A DNA stretch of 45,078 nt. Source: Caryophanales bacterium. Its GTDB lineage: Bacteria > Bacillota_I > Bacilli_A > RF39 > UBA660. Under the pieces are notes generated by a model that was given only the letters and a program-made list of their open reading frames with translations, did no database searches and was not told the origin of the DNA. How positions within the stretch are numbered: position 1 is the stretch's first letter; each line of letters opens with the position of its first letter. The stretch lies in NCBI GenBank assembly GCA_016282155.1, contig JAEEJY010000014.1:1-45078 (forward strand), written 5' to 3'. Of this stretch, positions 16,583 to 24,687 are shown piece after piece. A program made the translations under genes and the position numbers.

Positions 16583-16770
16583 AATGAGGAAGAAAAGTAA
16601 GGTATTTTATACTATGTAGAGACTTAATGTTTGGTGAAAATTAAGAGTATGGTACTTGAAAGCTACTTCTAAGTGGAATGTAAACATTCTCGGGTAATAC
16701 CGTTATGCAAATTAAGTAAAAATTAGGATGGTACCACGACTCTTTCGTTCCTAGGAAGAGCGTGGTTTTT
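16583..16770 (+). promoter_or_regulatory. T-box riboswitch, alanine specifier GCU
   Basis: The leader begins with the T-box stem I motif AATGAGGAAGA. The specifier loop GAAA-GCT-A-CTTC places the codon GCU (Ala) at 16662-16664, followed by a purine as is usual. The T-box antiterminator motif AGGATGGTACC lies at 16725-16735; its UGGU can pair with the ACCA end of uncharged tRNA-Ala. A competing terminator stem (ACCACG at 16733-16738 with CGTGGT at 16761-16766, then T-tract) ends the element. The same alignment gives GUA for the valS leader at 43693, which supports the reading. It controls 16788..17345 and alaS. Confidence 0.92.
16733..16770 (+). terminator. Conditional terminator of the Ala T-box
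   Basis: A long hairpin with outer stem ACCACG/CGTGGT and inner CTCTT/AAGAG ends in a T-tract. It shares bases with the T-box antiterminator. Confidence 0.85.
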
Positions 16771-16787
16771 ATTTTAGGAGGGATAAT

Positions 16788-17345
16788 ATGGAATTTATAA
16801 GTAAAAATCCAAAAGTATTTATATTATGCGGTAAAAGTGGTAATGGAAAAACATTTTTATCGGAAATTATGAAAGATATTTTCAAAGAAAAAAATGAAAG
16901 TACAATTTGTCTTGCGTATGCTGATCAATTAAAAGAATATGCTAAACATATTACGGATTGGGATGGTAAAGAAGAAACTAAACCTCGTGAGTTACTACAA
17001 CAATTAGGTTCATCTTTAGTAAGAGGTAAATTAAACGATAAGACTCTTTTAATAAGAAGAGTTATGGAAGACATAAGTGTTTATGCTTATTTCTTTGATA
17101 ATGTTATTATTACTGATGCAAGATTTGCTCCTGAAATAGATATGATAAAAGAAAAATATAAAGATGCTGTAAGTATTCATTTATATGGAAGAGATAACTT
17201 ATCTCTAACAGAAGAACAAAGAAAACATGATACAGAAACATCTTTAGATGATTATAATAATTATGATTTTACTATTGATAATAGTGGTAATAAAGAAGAT
17301 TTAATTAATAAAATAAAAGATGTTTTAAAAGAGATAGGAGAATAA
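16788..17345 (+). CDS. P-loop kinase resembling deoxynucleoside monophosphate kinase
   Basis: 185 residues. Walker A GKSGNGKT at 15-22 opens a small kinase fold. Later motifs VIITDARFAPEID and HDTETSLDDY resemble those of phage-type deoxynucleoside monophosphate kinases, where the DxRF strand and the H-x-x-E-x-SLD lid region are typical. The likely reaction is phosphate transfer from ATP to a (d)NMP in the cytosol, but the substrate is not certain. It lies between the Ala T-box and alaS, with two bases to the alaS start region, and has AGGAGGGAT as ribosome binding site, so its expression should rise on alanine tRNA starvation. This pairing is unusual. Confidence 0.75.
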   Translation: MEFISKNPKVFILCGKSGNGKTFLSEIMKDIFKEKNESTICLAYADQLKEYAKHITDWDGKEETKPRELLQQLGSSLVRGKLNDKTLLIRRVMEDISVYAYFFDNVIITDARFAPEIDMIKEKYKDAVSIHLYGRDNLSLTEEQRKHDTETSLDDYNNYDFTIDNSGNKEDLINKIKDVLKEIGE

Positions 17346-17347
17346 TT

Positions 17348-19099
17348 ATGAATTTAAAAGATTTATATATAGATTTTTTTGTAAGTAAAGGACATAAACA
17401 AATACCTAGTGCTCCTGTAGTACCAGAAAATGATCCTTCAGTATTATTTAATACAGCCGGTATGCAACCATTAATCCCATATTTAATGGGACAACCTCAT
17501 CCATATGGAACTAGATTATGTGATTACCAAAAATGTGTAAGAACTAATGATTTAGATAATATTGGGGATACTTATCATCATACATTCTTTGAAATGTTAG
17601 GTAACTGGAGTTTAGGAGATTATTTTAAAGAAGAATCAATTACTTGGAGTTTTGAATTATTAACTAAAGTATTAAATATTCCTGTTGAAAGATTAGCGGT
17701 AACTATCTTTAAAGGAAATGATATTATTCCATTTGATCAAGAAGCTCATGATATGTGGATTAAAATGGGTATTAGTGAAGATAGAATAGTACCTACAGAA
17801 GATGATAATTTCTGGATAGCTGGTGAAACAGGACCTTGTGGACCTGATACAGAAATTTTTTACTGGCGTAGTAATGATCCAATCCCAACAAAATTTGATA
17901 CTGAAGATGAACGTTGGGTAGAAATTTGGAATAATGTATTTATGCAATATAATAAAAAGGCTGACGGTACAGTTGAAGAATTACCTAAGAAGAATGTTGA
18001 TACAGGTATGGGGCTTGAAAGAGTTGCTGCTGTTTTAGAAGGAGTAACAGATAATTATAAATCAAGTGTATGGACTCCTGTAATTAAAAAAATAGAAGAA
18101 ATAACAAACTTACCTTATGAAGGCAATGAAAAATCAATGCGTATTATTGCTGACCATTTACGTACAGCTATCTTTATTTCGGCCGATCCAGCTGGTATTA
18201 AACCTTCTAATACTGATCAAGGTTATATCTTAAGAAGATTAATTAGACGTGCTATTCGTCATGCTAAGAAATTAAATATTGATATTAATAGTAATTGGGA
18301 AGAAGAAATTGCTTTAGTAATTTTATCTTTATATGATAAATACTATAGTGAATTAAAAGATAATAGAGAAGTTGTTTTAGAAGTACTTAAAAATGAAAAA
18401 ATTAAATTTAATCGTACTCTAGAAAAAGGATTAAGAGAATTTAATAAAGTATCAGATAAAGATATTGATGGTATAACAGCATTCCATTTATTCGATACTT
18501 ATGGATTCCCAATTGAATTAACTGAAGAAATGGCTAAAGAGTTAGGCATTAAAGTTGATGTTGAAGGATATAAAGCTAAATTTAAAGAACACCAAGAATT
18601 ATCAAGAACTAATAGCGCTGGTAAATTTAAAGGTGGTTTAGCAGGTAACTCAGAAATTGAAACTAGATATCATACAGCAACCCACTTATTAAATGCTGCT
18701 TTAAAAGTAGTAGTTAATAAAGATGTTCATCAAAAAGGTTCAAACATAACTGATGAACGTATGCGTTTTGACTTTAGTTGTGATCATAAGTTAAGTGATG
18801 AAGAAAAAGCTAAAACTGAAGCTTTAGTAAATGAATGGATTAAGGCCGGTCTTGATGTAACAGTAGAATCTATGAGTAAAGAAGATGCTATTAAGTCCGG
18901 AGCTGAATGCATGTTTATTGAAAAATATCCAGATGTAGTTACTGTATACTCTATTGGTAATAGTGAATATGGTATTGTTTCTAAAGAATTATGTGGTGGT
19001 CCTCATGTTAAAAATACAAGTGAATTAGGACATTTCCATATTGCTAAAGAAGAAGCAAGTAGTGCTGGCGTAAGAAGAATAAAAGCTATCTTAGATTAA
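17348..19099 (+). CDS. alaS: Alanyl-tRNA synthetase, short form lacking the C-terminal (C-Ala) domain
   Basis: 583 residues against about 875 for most bacterial enzymes. The catalytic class II domain is complete (FNTAGMQPLIPYLMG, HHTFFEMLGNWSLGDYF, GMGLERV, RIIADHLRTAIF). The middle domain carries the tRNA-binding region (GYILRRLIRRAIRH). The editing domain is also complete, with zinc ligands in HTATH and CGGPH. The protein ends at IKAILD, right after editing; DHHA1/C-Ala is absent. No remnant of it follows, since a terminator overlaps the stop. The motif QPHPYGTRLCDYQKCVRT differs from the usual bacterial wording and recalls the short AlaRS of Patescibacteria (recollection, not a search). 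AGGAG precedes the ATG. Confidence 0.93.
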   Translation: MNLKDLYIDFFVSKGHKQIPSAPVVPENDPSVLFNTAGMQPLIPYLMGQPHPYGTRLCDYQKCVRTNDLDNIGDTYHHTFFEMLGNWSLGDYFKEESITWSFELLTKVLNIPVERLAVTIFKGNDIIPFDQEAHDMWIKMGISEDRIVPTEDDNFWIAGETGPCGPDTEIFYWRSNDPIPTKFDTEDERWVEIWNNVFMQYNKKADGTVEELPKKNVDTGMGLERVAAVLEGVTDNYKSSVWTPVIKKIEEITNLPYEGNEKSMRIIADHLRTAIFISADPAGIKPSNTDQGYILRRLIRRAIRHAKKLNIDINSNWEEEIALVILSLYDKYYSELKDNREVVLEVLKNEKIKFNRTLEKGLREFNKVSDKDIDGITAFHLFDTYGFPIELTEEMAKELGIKVDVEGYKAKFKEHQELSRTNSAGKFKGGLAGNSEIETRYHTATHLLNAALKVVVNKDVHQKGSNITDERMRFDFSCDHKLSDEEKAKTEALVNEWIKAGLDVTVESMSKEDAIKSGAECMFIEKYPDVVTVYSIGNSEYGIVSKELCGGPHVKNTSELGHFHIAKEEASSAGVRRIKAILD

Positions 19100-19111
19100 G
19101 ATAGTTTTTTT
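19081..19111 (+). terminator. Intrinsic terminator overlapping the alaS stop
   Basis: CTATCTTA (19085-19092) pairs with TAAGATAG (19096-19103), extended by A-T pairs, then a T-tract. The alaS stop codon is in the right arm. Confidence 0.85.
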
Positions 19112-19120
19112 CATATTTTA

Positions 19121-19129
19121 TGGTATAAT
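19121..19129 (+). promoter_or_regulatory. Extended -10 promoter of the pilin cassette
   Basis: TG-G-TATAAT, ten bases after the alaS terminator, with the T-tract at the place of a -35 box. AGGTGA follows before the ATG. Confidence 0.65.
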
Positions 19130-19145
19130 TATACTAGGTGAGAGT

Positions 19146-20138
19146 ATGAAAAAAGGTTTTACATTAATTGAGTTACTAGCGGTAATCATTATTCTTGGAA
19201 TTATAGCTTTAATAGCTATACCTGTAATTGGAAATATTATTGATGAAGCAAGAGTAGGGACAGCGGAACAAAACGCTGTTAGTTTTGTTGACACTGTTGA
19301 TAAACAAATAACTATTAATTCGATGAATTCTAATAGCGCTGATGATATTAATGATGGAACTTATACTGTCCCTTTAGATTTTAAATATAATGTTAAAATA
19401 AAAGGACAAACACCAACTAGTGGCTGGTTAGAAGTTAGTGATGGTAGTGTAAGTAAATATTCTCTAGTAGTTGGTGGCTATACAATTACATACAACGGAA
19501 TTAGTAAATCAATCGTTGAAGGTACAGTTGTATCTAACCAACCTAAAATAATATATCGCTATAGTAGTGATGAATTATATGTAGGGGATAAGATAGATTT
19601 AAAAAACAAAAAAATCACTTCGCATCATGTGTGGAGTGATAGTCAAAATAAATATATTGACCCTAATATAACAAATAATATGGTAGGTATCTATTCAACA
19701 AACTTAGATGACGTATTAACTGTTTCAACAAATTATAATGGTGATTCAGTAGCGGAAAGAAACAGTGTTGTTTACTTAAAACATACTGTTGATGAAGAAG
19801 GTATCATTACAAAATCTGAAACATGCGTAAAAACTTCATGGGGAACATTCTGCCAAACTGGAGGCGAAGGTGTATTTAACTCAACTAACGGGCAATGGAA
19901 TGATTCTAAATATGCAGCTAAGAAAAATACAATGTTAGATTTTTATAAATGGAATACAAGTACTAATACATCAGAATATAGTGGTTTTTCTTGTAGTGTG
20001 TATTCTTCAGATTCATACTGTATAAATGTTGCAGAAGGATCTTATATTCATTCGATAGGAGATGCATATTCATTTGATTATGCTGCTCATGTTAATTGTG
20101 GCGTATATGCAAATGGACGTTCTAAGTGTTGGGAATAA
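19146..20138 (+). CDS. Type IV pilin-like protein 1
   Basis: 330 residues. MKKG-FTLIELLAVIIILGIIALIAIP is a textbook class III (prepilin) signal: cleavage after Gly4, Phe at +1 and Glu at +5 of the mature protein, followed by the hydrophobic assembly helix. The mature part has a coiled segment and then a large C-terminal extracellular domain with several Cys, including SETCVKTSWGTFC and four or five more near the end. It shares the order of blocks YRYSSDELYVGDKIDL, GIYSTNLDDVLTVS and the SWG-C motif with the next gene, so the two are paralogues. First gene of a three-gene cassette; the assembly ATPase, platform protein and peptidase are not in this window. Confidence 0.85.
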   Translation: MKKGFTLIELLAVIIILGIIALIAIPVIGNIIDEARVGTAEQNAVSFVDTVDKQITINSMNSNSADDINDGTYTVPLDFKYNVKIKGQTPTSGWLEVSDGSVSKYSLVVGGYTITYNGISKSIVEGTVVSNQPKIIYRYSSDELYVGDKIDLKNKKITSHHVWSDSQNKYIDPNITNNMVGIYSTNLDDVLTVSTNYNGDSVAERNSVVYLKHTVDEEGIITKSETCVKTSWGTFCQTGGEGVFNSTNGQWNDSKYAAKKNTMLDFYKWNTSTNTSEYSGFSCSVYSSDSYCINVAEGSYIHSIGDAYSFDYAAHVNCGVYANGRSKCWE

Positions 20139-20154
20139 AGAAAGGTAGATAGAT

Positions 20155-21192
20155 ATGAAAAAAGGTTTCACGTTAATAGAATTGCTAGCGGTTATCTTAA
20201 TACTAGGAATAATAGCTTTAATCGCTGTACCTGCAGTTAGTAATATAGTTGAAGATGCTAAAAAAGGAGCAACAGAACAAAGCGTTAATCAATTTATTAA
20301 TGCTATTGATAAACAAATAGCGATTAATCAAATGAATTCTGATCCAACAGATGATATTAATGATGGAACTTATGATATACCTTTAGATTCTAAATATAGA
20401 GTTAAATTAAAAGGACAAACTCCAACTGATGGTTGGGTAAAAATAGAAGATGGTAATGTTAGTGAATACTCTCTAGTAATAGGAGATTATACAGTATCAT
20501 ATGATGGTACTAATAAGACAATTACAGAAGGAAATGTACAAAAATTAGGGCCAGCAGTAGTTTATAGGCTTAGTAGTGATTTCTTATTTATTGGTGATAA
20601 AATAGATTTAGTAAATAAAACAATAACAAACTACACAAAGTTTAATTATATTGGAAATAAAGATCATATTGATGTGCCAACGAATGAAGATTTTATCAAT
20701 GTTCCAACAGATAAAACAAAACCAATGACTGGTATTTATTCAACAAATATAGATGATGTTTTGACTGTGTCAATTAAACCGGATGGAACACCAGTAGGAA
20801 GTAAAAATAACATAAATTATCTAAAACATACAATAGATGAATATGGAATAATAACTAAAACCGAATTATGTAATATTACGTCGTGGGGAACACTATGTAG
20901 AGAATCATACGCAACATATAATGAAGAAACTAAAAAATGGATAAATAATAAATATGAAGAACAAGTAGTAGAATTATCGAATTTTTATAAATGGGACAGC
21001 AAAACGTCCACATCGGCATATGAAGGTGTAACAGATATGAATGGAACATACGGAACAGATACAGGACAAACCGGGTTTTCTGTTCGTTATTTTGTTGGAT
21101 CTGATAGTGCTGTAGTATATGATAATGGCTATATTGATGCACGTGGCTCATTTTCTTGTGAAATTTACTATGGTGCGTCTTCGTGTTGGTAA
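20155..21192 (+). CDS. Type IV pilin-like protein 2
   Basis: 345 residues. The prepilin signal MKKG-FTLIELLAV is followed by an assembly helix and an extended C-terminal domain. It is a diverged copy of the previous gene: TDDINDGTYDIPLDSKYRVKLKG parallels its counterpart, as do the blocks around VYRLSSDFLFIGDKIDL, IYSTNIDDVLTVS and ITSWGTLC. It has fewer Cys and a longer middle insert (residues about 165-190). The ribosome binding site is AGAAAGG, 16 bases after the first pilin stop, with no promoter between. Likely a minor pilin or pseudopilin subunit exposed on the surface. Confidence 0.85.
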   Translation: MKKGFTLIELLAVILILGIIALIAVPAVSNIVEDAKKGATEQSVNQFINAIDKQIAINQMNSDPTDDINDGTYDIPLDSKYRVKLKGQTPTDGWVKIEDGNVSEYSLVIGDYTVSYDGTNKTITEGNVQKLGPAVVYRLSSDFLFIGDKIDLVNKTITNYTKFNYIGNKDHIDVPTNEDFINVPTDKTKPMTGIYSTNIDDVLTVSIKPDGTPVGSKNNINYLKHTIDEYGIITKTELCNITSWGTLCRESYATYNEETKKWINNKYEEQVVELSNFYKWDSKTSTSAYEGVTDMNGTYGTDTGQTGFSVRYFVGSDSAVVYDNGYIDARGSFSCEIYYGASSCW

Positions 21193-21247
21193 CTGGCTCG
21201 GCTGTAAAAATTAATAAAAATAATATGAAAAGGATGGTGTATCCTAT

Positions 21248-22588
21248 ATGAAAAAAGGTTTTACATTAATAGAATTAATGGCGGTAATTGTTATTTTAGG
21301 TGTTATTGCCTTAATAATGGTTCCGGTAACAAGTAATATGATATCTAAAGCAAGAGAAAAATCTGCTTTAGAATCAGCTCAAAACTATCTTAAATTATTA
21401 GGACAAGAACTATCTTTAGGAGAAATGGAAGACAATTCTTTAGAAGATGGTGAATATACTATTGATGATATTAATGAAACAGATATTGTAGTTAAAGGTA
21501 ATAAACCTGACAGTGGTAGTATCAATATAACTGACGGTAAAATAGGAGATTCAGTTTTAGTATTTGGTGACTATACTTTTAACTGTCGTAAATATAAATG
21601 TACTGCGGGTGAACTTGAATTAGAAGAACCTGATGTAGAAATAATCTTTAATGATGAAAATCATAATGGAGAAAGAGATTTCGGTGAAACTATAAGTATC
21701 GGTGATGAAGAATTCTATATTATTTCCTTTGATGAGAGTACACATAAGACTAGAGCTTTAGCTAAATATCCACTTAACGTAGGATATGAATTATCTAAAG
21801 ATGGTGAAAAAGAATTTGTTAATAACAATGATGTAGCGTATTATTCTGATTTCGGTGGAATTTCTTTAAGTGGTGTTACTCATACTAAATTAAAACCGTC
21901 ATCTATAAAGCAAGATTCGAGTATAGCTGGAGCTATAATAAAATTTAGTTCTAATTTTTCTACGTCAACAATCAGAGCAAAAGGTGTTATTAATTTTGAA
22001 AGAACTTCTACGGCAGTAACAGTAGATGATGATTTTAATGTTGAGAATTATTCTTCCTACTGGATTAATGCTAGTGGTAACTTGCTATCTAAGTATGGTT
22101 CTAGTTATCCAGCAAATGTGTATGATAGTAATAGTAATATATATTCATATATTAATGAATATGTTGAAGGATTAAAAAATATCACGCAAGAAGAAATAAC
22201 AGGGGATCTTTTAAAACTCGATGAAATGATAGGGCATGGATGTGAAATTGAAATTACCGAAGATACAGGTGATAGTGATAATGGACCTTCTGCAACGTGT
22301 ATGAAAGGTAGGATATGTACTCAGGAAGATGTGGATGATGCACAAATATATCCTGATGCTAATATGAATCCTGTAACATGTACATCAGTTGGTCAAAAAA
22401 TAGTGGATAACAGCAGTGATTTGTTTTTTGGGTCATCATATTGGTTAGGTACGGCTAGTAGTGCGACTGAAGTTTATGCTACATTCTCTTTAGAAAGCGG
22501 TGGAATGCCGTATGATATGCTTAATATTATTCCAGTGCCACCATTAGCGGCATACTATTTTGCTGTTCGACCAGTTATAGAATTCTAA
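21248..22588 (+). CDS. Type IV pilin-like protein 3 with DUF6273-like C-terminal domain
   Basis: 446 residues. The prepilin signal MKKG-FTLIELMAVIVILG is followed by a helix and a 100-residue stem. From about residue 135 a separate domain begins (FGETISIGDEEFYIISFDE) and ends with SYWLGTASS and FAVRPVIEF. This ending is typical of lectin-like/DUF6273-type surface domains of Firmicutes. The SD sequence AAAAGGAT lies in a small perfect hairpin (21231-21245), which could lower translation relative to the first two. The larger tip-like domain suggests that it caps a pilus or pseudopilus; this is inference. Confidence 0.8.
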   Translation: MKKGFTLIELMAVIVILGVIALIMVPVTSNMISKAREKSALESAQNYLKLLGQELSLGEMEDNSLEDGEYTIDDINETDIVVKGNKPDSGSINITDGKIGDSVLVFGDYTFNCRKYKCTAGELELEEPDVEIIFNDENHNGERDFGETISIGDEEFYIISFDESTHKTRALAKYPLNVGYELSKDGEKEFVNNNDVAYYSDFGGISLSGVTHTKLKPSSIKQDSSIAGAIIKFSSNFSTSTIRAKGVINFERTSTAVTVDDDFNVENYSSYWINASGNLLSKYGSSYPANVYDSNSNIYSYINEYVEGLKNITQEEITGDLLKLDEMIGHGCEIEITEDTGDSDNGPSATCMKGRICTQEDVDDAQIYPDANMNPVTCTSVGQKIVDNSSDLFFGSSYWLGTASSATEVYATFSLESGGMPYDMLNIIPVPPLAAYYFAVRPVIEF

Positions 22589-22593
22589 TTATA

Positions 22594-22622
22594 TTGGAAA
22601 ATAATTTTATTCATGATATAAT
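22594..22622 (+). promoter_or_regulatory. Promoter of the ireB operon
   Basis: TTGGAA, 17-base spacer, TATAAT with extended TG-A: one of the best promoters in the window. It separates the conserved ireB-ruvX block from the pilin cassette. Confidence 0.75.
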
Positions 22623-22652
22623 AAATTTGTATTCATATTAGAGGTGATTTAT

Positions 22653-22892
22653 ATGGGTGAAACAAAGATTTATAATGCTAAAGACTTTCAAGAAGCTGCT
22701 ATTATTAAAACAGTTAAAGAGGTAGCAGATAACTTGTTAGAGAAGGGATATGATCCTGTTAATCAAATAGTAGGTTATTTAATGAGTGGGGATCCTGGCT
22801 ATATATCAAGTTATAAAGAAGCACGTAAAAAAATAACTAAAATTGATCGAACTAAAGTACTAGAAGTAATCGTTAAAGAATTTATTAAATGA
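22653..22892 (+). CDS. ireB: IreB family regulatory protein (UPF0297/DUF965)
   Basis: 79 residues. The sequence GETKIYNAKDFQ, VADNLLEKGYDPVNQIVGYL, SGDPGYISSYKEAR is diagnostic for the IreB/YrzL family. In Enterococcus IreB is phosphorylated by the PASTA kinase IreK and acts in regulation of cephalosporin tolerance through peptidoglycan synthesis. A GTG at 22644 is in frame but lies in the ribosome binding site GAGGTGATTT; ATG 22653 is the start. Next gene ruvX overlaps by four bases (ATGA). Order ireB, ruvX, DUF1292 is the same as in Bacillus. Confidence 0.95.
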   Translation: MGETKIYNAKDFQEAAIIKTVKEVADNLLEKGYDPVNQIVGYLMSGDPGYISSYKEARKKITKIDRTKVLEVIVKEFIK

Positions 22893-23314
22893 GATACTTA
22901 GGTTTTGATTTAGGAACACGTACTTTAGGTATTTCAATAAGTGATGAAACTAAAACTATAGCGAGTATATTAACAACTATTCGTTTTAATGATTCGGAAT
23001 ATGAATCAATTATTCCAGAAATAAAAAAAATAATTGAAGAGCACAATGTTGAAAAGATAGTTTTAGGTTTGCCAAAGAATATGAATAATACAATGGGAGA
23101 TAGAGCCGAAACAACTATTAAGTTTAAAGAATTAGTTGAAAAGGAATTAAATATACCTGTTGTTTTACAAGATGAAAGATTAACAACAGTTGCGGCTCAT
23201 AATTATATGCTTGCAGCTGATGTGTCGAGAAAGAAAAGAAAAGAAAGAGTAGATAGGCTATCAGCTAATATCATACTTCAAACATATTTGGATATAGAGA
23301 AAGGAAGAAAATAA
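22889..23314 (+). CDS. ruvX: Holliday junction resolvase-like RuvX (YqgF family)
   Basis: 141 residues with an RNase H-like fold. Conserved points are the first catalytic Asp in LGFDLGTRTLGIS, the VLGLPKN strand, the QDERLTT motif and the C-terminal DRLSANIILQTYLD. Members process 5' pre-16S rRNA ends and have been proposed as Holliday junction resolvases. The ATG overlaps the ireB TGA, and no separate ribosome binding site is needed. Length is normal. Confidence 0.95.
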   Translation: MRYLGFDLGTRTLGISISDETKTIASILTTIRFNDSEYESIIPEIKKIIEEHNVEKIVLGLPKNMNNTMGDRAETTIKFKELVEKELNIPVVLQDERLTTVAAHNYMLAADVSRKKRKERVDRLSANIILQTYLDIEKGRK

Positions 23315-23315
23315 A

Positions 23316-23594
23316 ATGGAAGAAAAAATGACTTTTAAAGCAGTAAATAATGAAGGAAAAGAAGTAGAATGTGAAGTATTATTTACTTTCGAATCAGAAG
23401 AAACAAATAAAAATTATATGGTTTATACTGATAACACTACAGATAGTGAAGGTAATGTTAAAGTATATGCTTCAATATATGATCCTGAAAAACCAGAAAG
23501 CGAACTAATACCAATTGAATCAGAAGCTGAATGGAAAATAATCGAAACAATCTTAGAAGAAATTCAATCAGAAGTAAAGGATAGTGCTAATTAA
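23316..23594 (+). CDS. DUF1292 family protein (YrzB-like)
   Basis: 92 residues, acidic and soluble. FTFESEETNKNYMVYTDN, the following VYASIYDP and the WKIIETILEEI end match the DUF1292/YrzB family, which stands after ruvX in most Bacilli. Function is not established. It starts one base after ruvX. Its end overlaps a hairpin (23583-23608) with T-tract, which may reduce read-through into mltG. Confidence 0.88.
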   Translation: MEEKMTFKAVNNEGKEVECEVLFTFESEETNKNYMVYTDNTTDSEGNVKVYASIYDPEKPESELIPIESEAEWKIIETILEEIQSEVKDSAN

Positions 23595-23608
23595 TACGCA
23601 CTTTTTTC
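23583..23608 (+). terminator. Weak terminator-like hairpin between the DUF1292 gene and mltG
   Basis: AGTGC (23583-23587) pairs with GCACT (23598-23602), then six T. The stem is only 5 bp and the loop 10 bases; no promoter follows before mltG, so it would act as an attenuator if at all. Confidence 0.35.
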
Positions 23609-23610
23609 TT

Positions 23611-24687
23611 ATGAAAAGTTTATTAAAAAAAATAATATTTTTAGTAGGTGTATTAGTTGTTCTTACAACTATAGGATGTGTATGTTTATATAATTACTAT
23701 ACTTCACCTGTTGATAAAAATAATAGTGAAAATCTAAGATTAGAAGTAAACAAAAATGATACTTTTTATAGTATTGGAGATAAACTTACCAGTTTAGGTT
23801 TAATTAGAAATAGTTTTATTTATAAAATACAAATAAAATTAAAGAAACCAAATAATTTACAAGCTGGTGTTTTTGAATTAAATAAAGCAATGAATTTAGA
23901 TGAAATAATTGATACTTTAAATAGTGGTTCAAAGATTAATGGTACATTAATCAATATAACTATTAAAGAGGGATTAAATATTAGAAAGCTTGCTAAATTA
24001 ATAGATGAAAAAACTGAAAATACTTACGATGATGTACTTAGTAAAGTAAGTGATAAAACTTATCTTAATAATTTAATTAGTAAATATTGGTTTTTAAACG
24101 AAGATATTTTAAATACAAGTATCTATTATCCTTTAGAAGGATATTTATTCCCAGATACATATCAAATATCAACTAAATTTAGTGTTGAAGAAATATTTAA
24201 AGTATTACTTGATCAAACAGATAAAGTTTTAAGTAAATATAAAAACCAAATTACAAGTAGTAAATTTAGTATTCATCAAATAATGACTCTTGCTTCAATT
24301 ATTGAATTAGAAGCAGGTAACGCTAATGACCGTAGTGGGGTAGCGGGAGTATTTGTAAATAGAATTAATGCTCGTATGGCATTAGGTAGTGATGTAACTA
24401 CATATTATGCTTTAAAGATTGATGATTTTTCACATTCTTTAACTAAATCAGAATTAAATACATGTAATAATGGATATAATACAAGATGTAGTAGCAAACT
24501 AGGTTTACCTGTAGGTCCTATATGCTTACCGGGAGAAGAATCTATAAAAGCAGCTATTAATCCTACAAGTCATAGTTACTATTACTTTGTTGCTGATAAG
24601 ACAGGTAAGACATATTTAACAAGTAATTATAGTGAACATAATCGAATAATAAATGAATTAAAGAATAAAGGTTTATGGCAAGCATAA
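23611..24687 (+). CDS. mltG: Endolytic murein transglycosylase MltG (YceG-like)
   Basis: 358 residues from ATG 23611. One N-terminal membrane helix (about 6-30), a LysM-like region, then the YceG domain. The catalytic Glu is Glu232 in ASIIELEAG; EGYLFPDTY, GSDVTTYYAL, LPVGPICLPGEESIKAAINP and YYYFVADKTG are conserved in the family. It cuts nascent glycan strands in the membrane. Start is uncertain: ATG 23611 has no ribosome binding site, while an in-frame GTG at 23584 has AAAGGA only two bases upstream. Position after the DUF1292 gene is as in Bacillus (yrrL). Confidence 0.92.
   Translation: MKSLLKKIIFLVGVLVVLTTIGCVCLYNYYTSPVDKNNSENLRLEVNKNDTFYSIGDKLTSLGLIRNSFIYKIQIKLKKPNNLQAGVFELNKAMNLDEIIDTLNSGSKINGTLINITIKEGLNIRKLAKLIDEKTENTYDDVLSKVSDKTYLNNLISKYWFLNEDILNTSIYYPLEGYLFPDTYQISTKFSVEEIFKVLLDQTDKVLSKYKNQITSSKFSIHQIMTLASIIELEAGNANDRSGVAGVFVNRINARMALGSDVTTYYALKIDDFSHSLTKSELNTCNNGYNTRCSSKLGLPVGPICLPGEESIKAAINPTSHSYYYFVADKTGKTYLTSNYSEHNRIINELKNKGLWQA

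Noticed and set aside
19100-19145. Possible frameshifted remnant of the alaS C-terminal domain
   Set aside because: The region holds a terminator and promoter only, and the following gene is a pilin; no C-Ala sequence is found in any frame.
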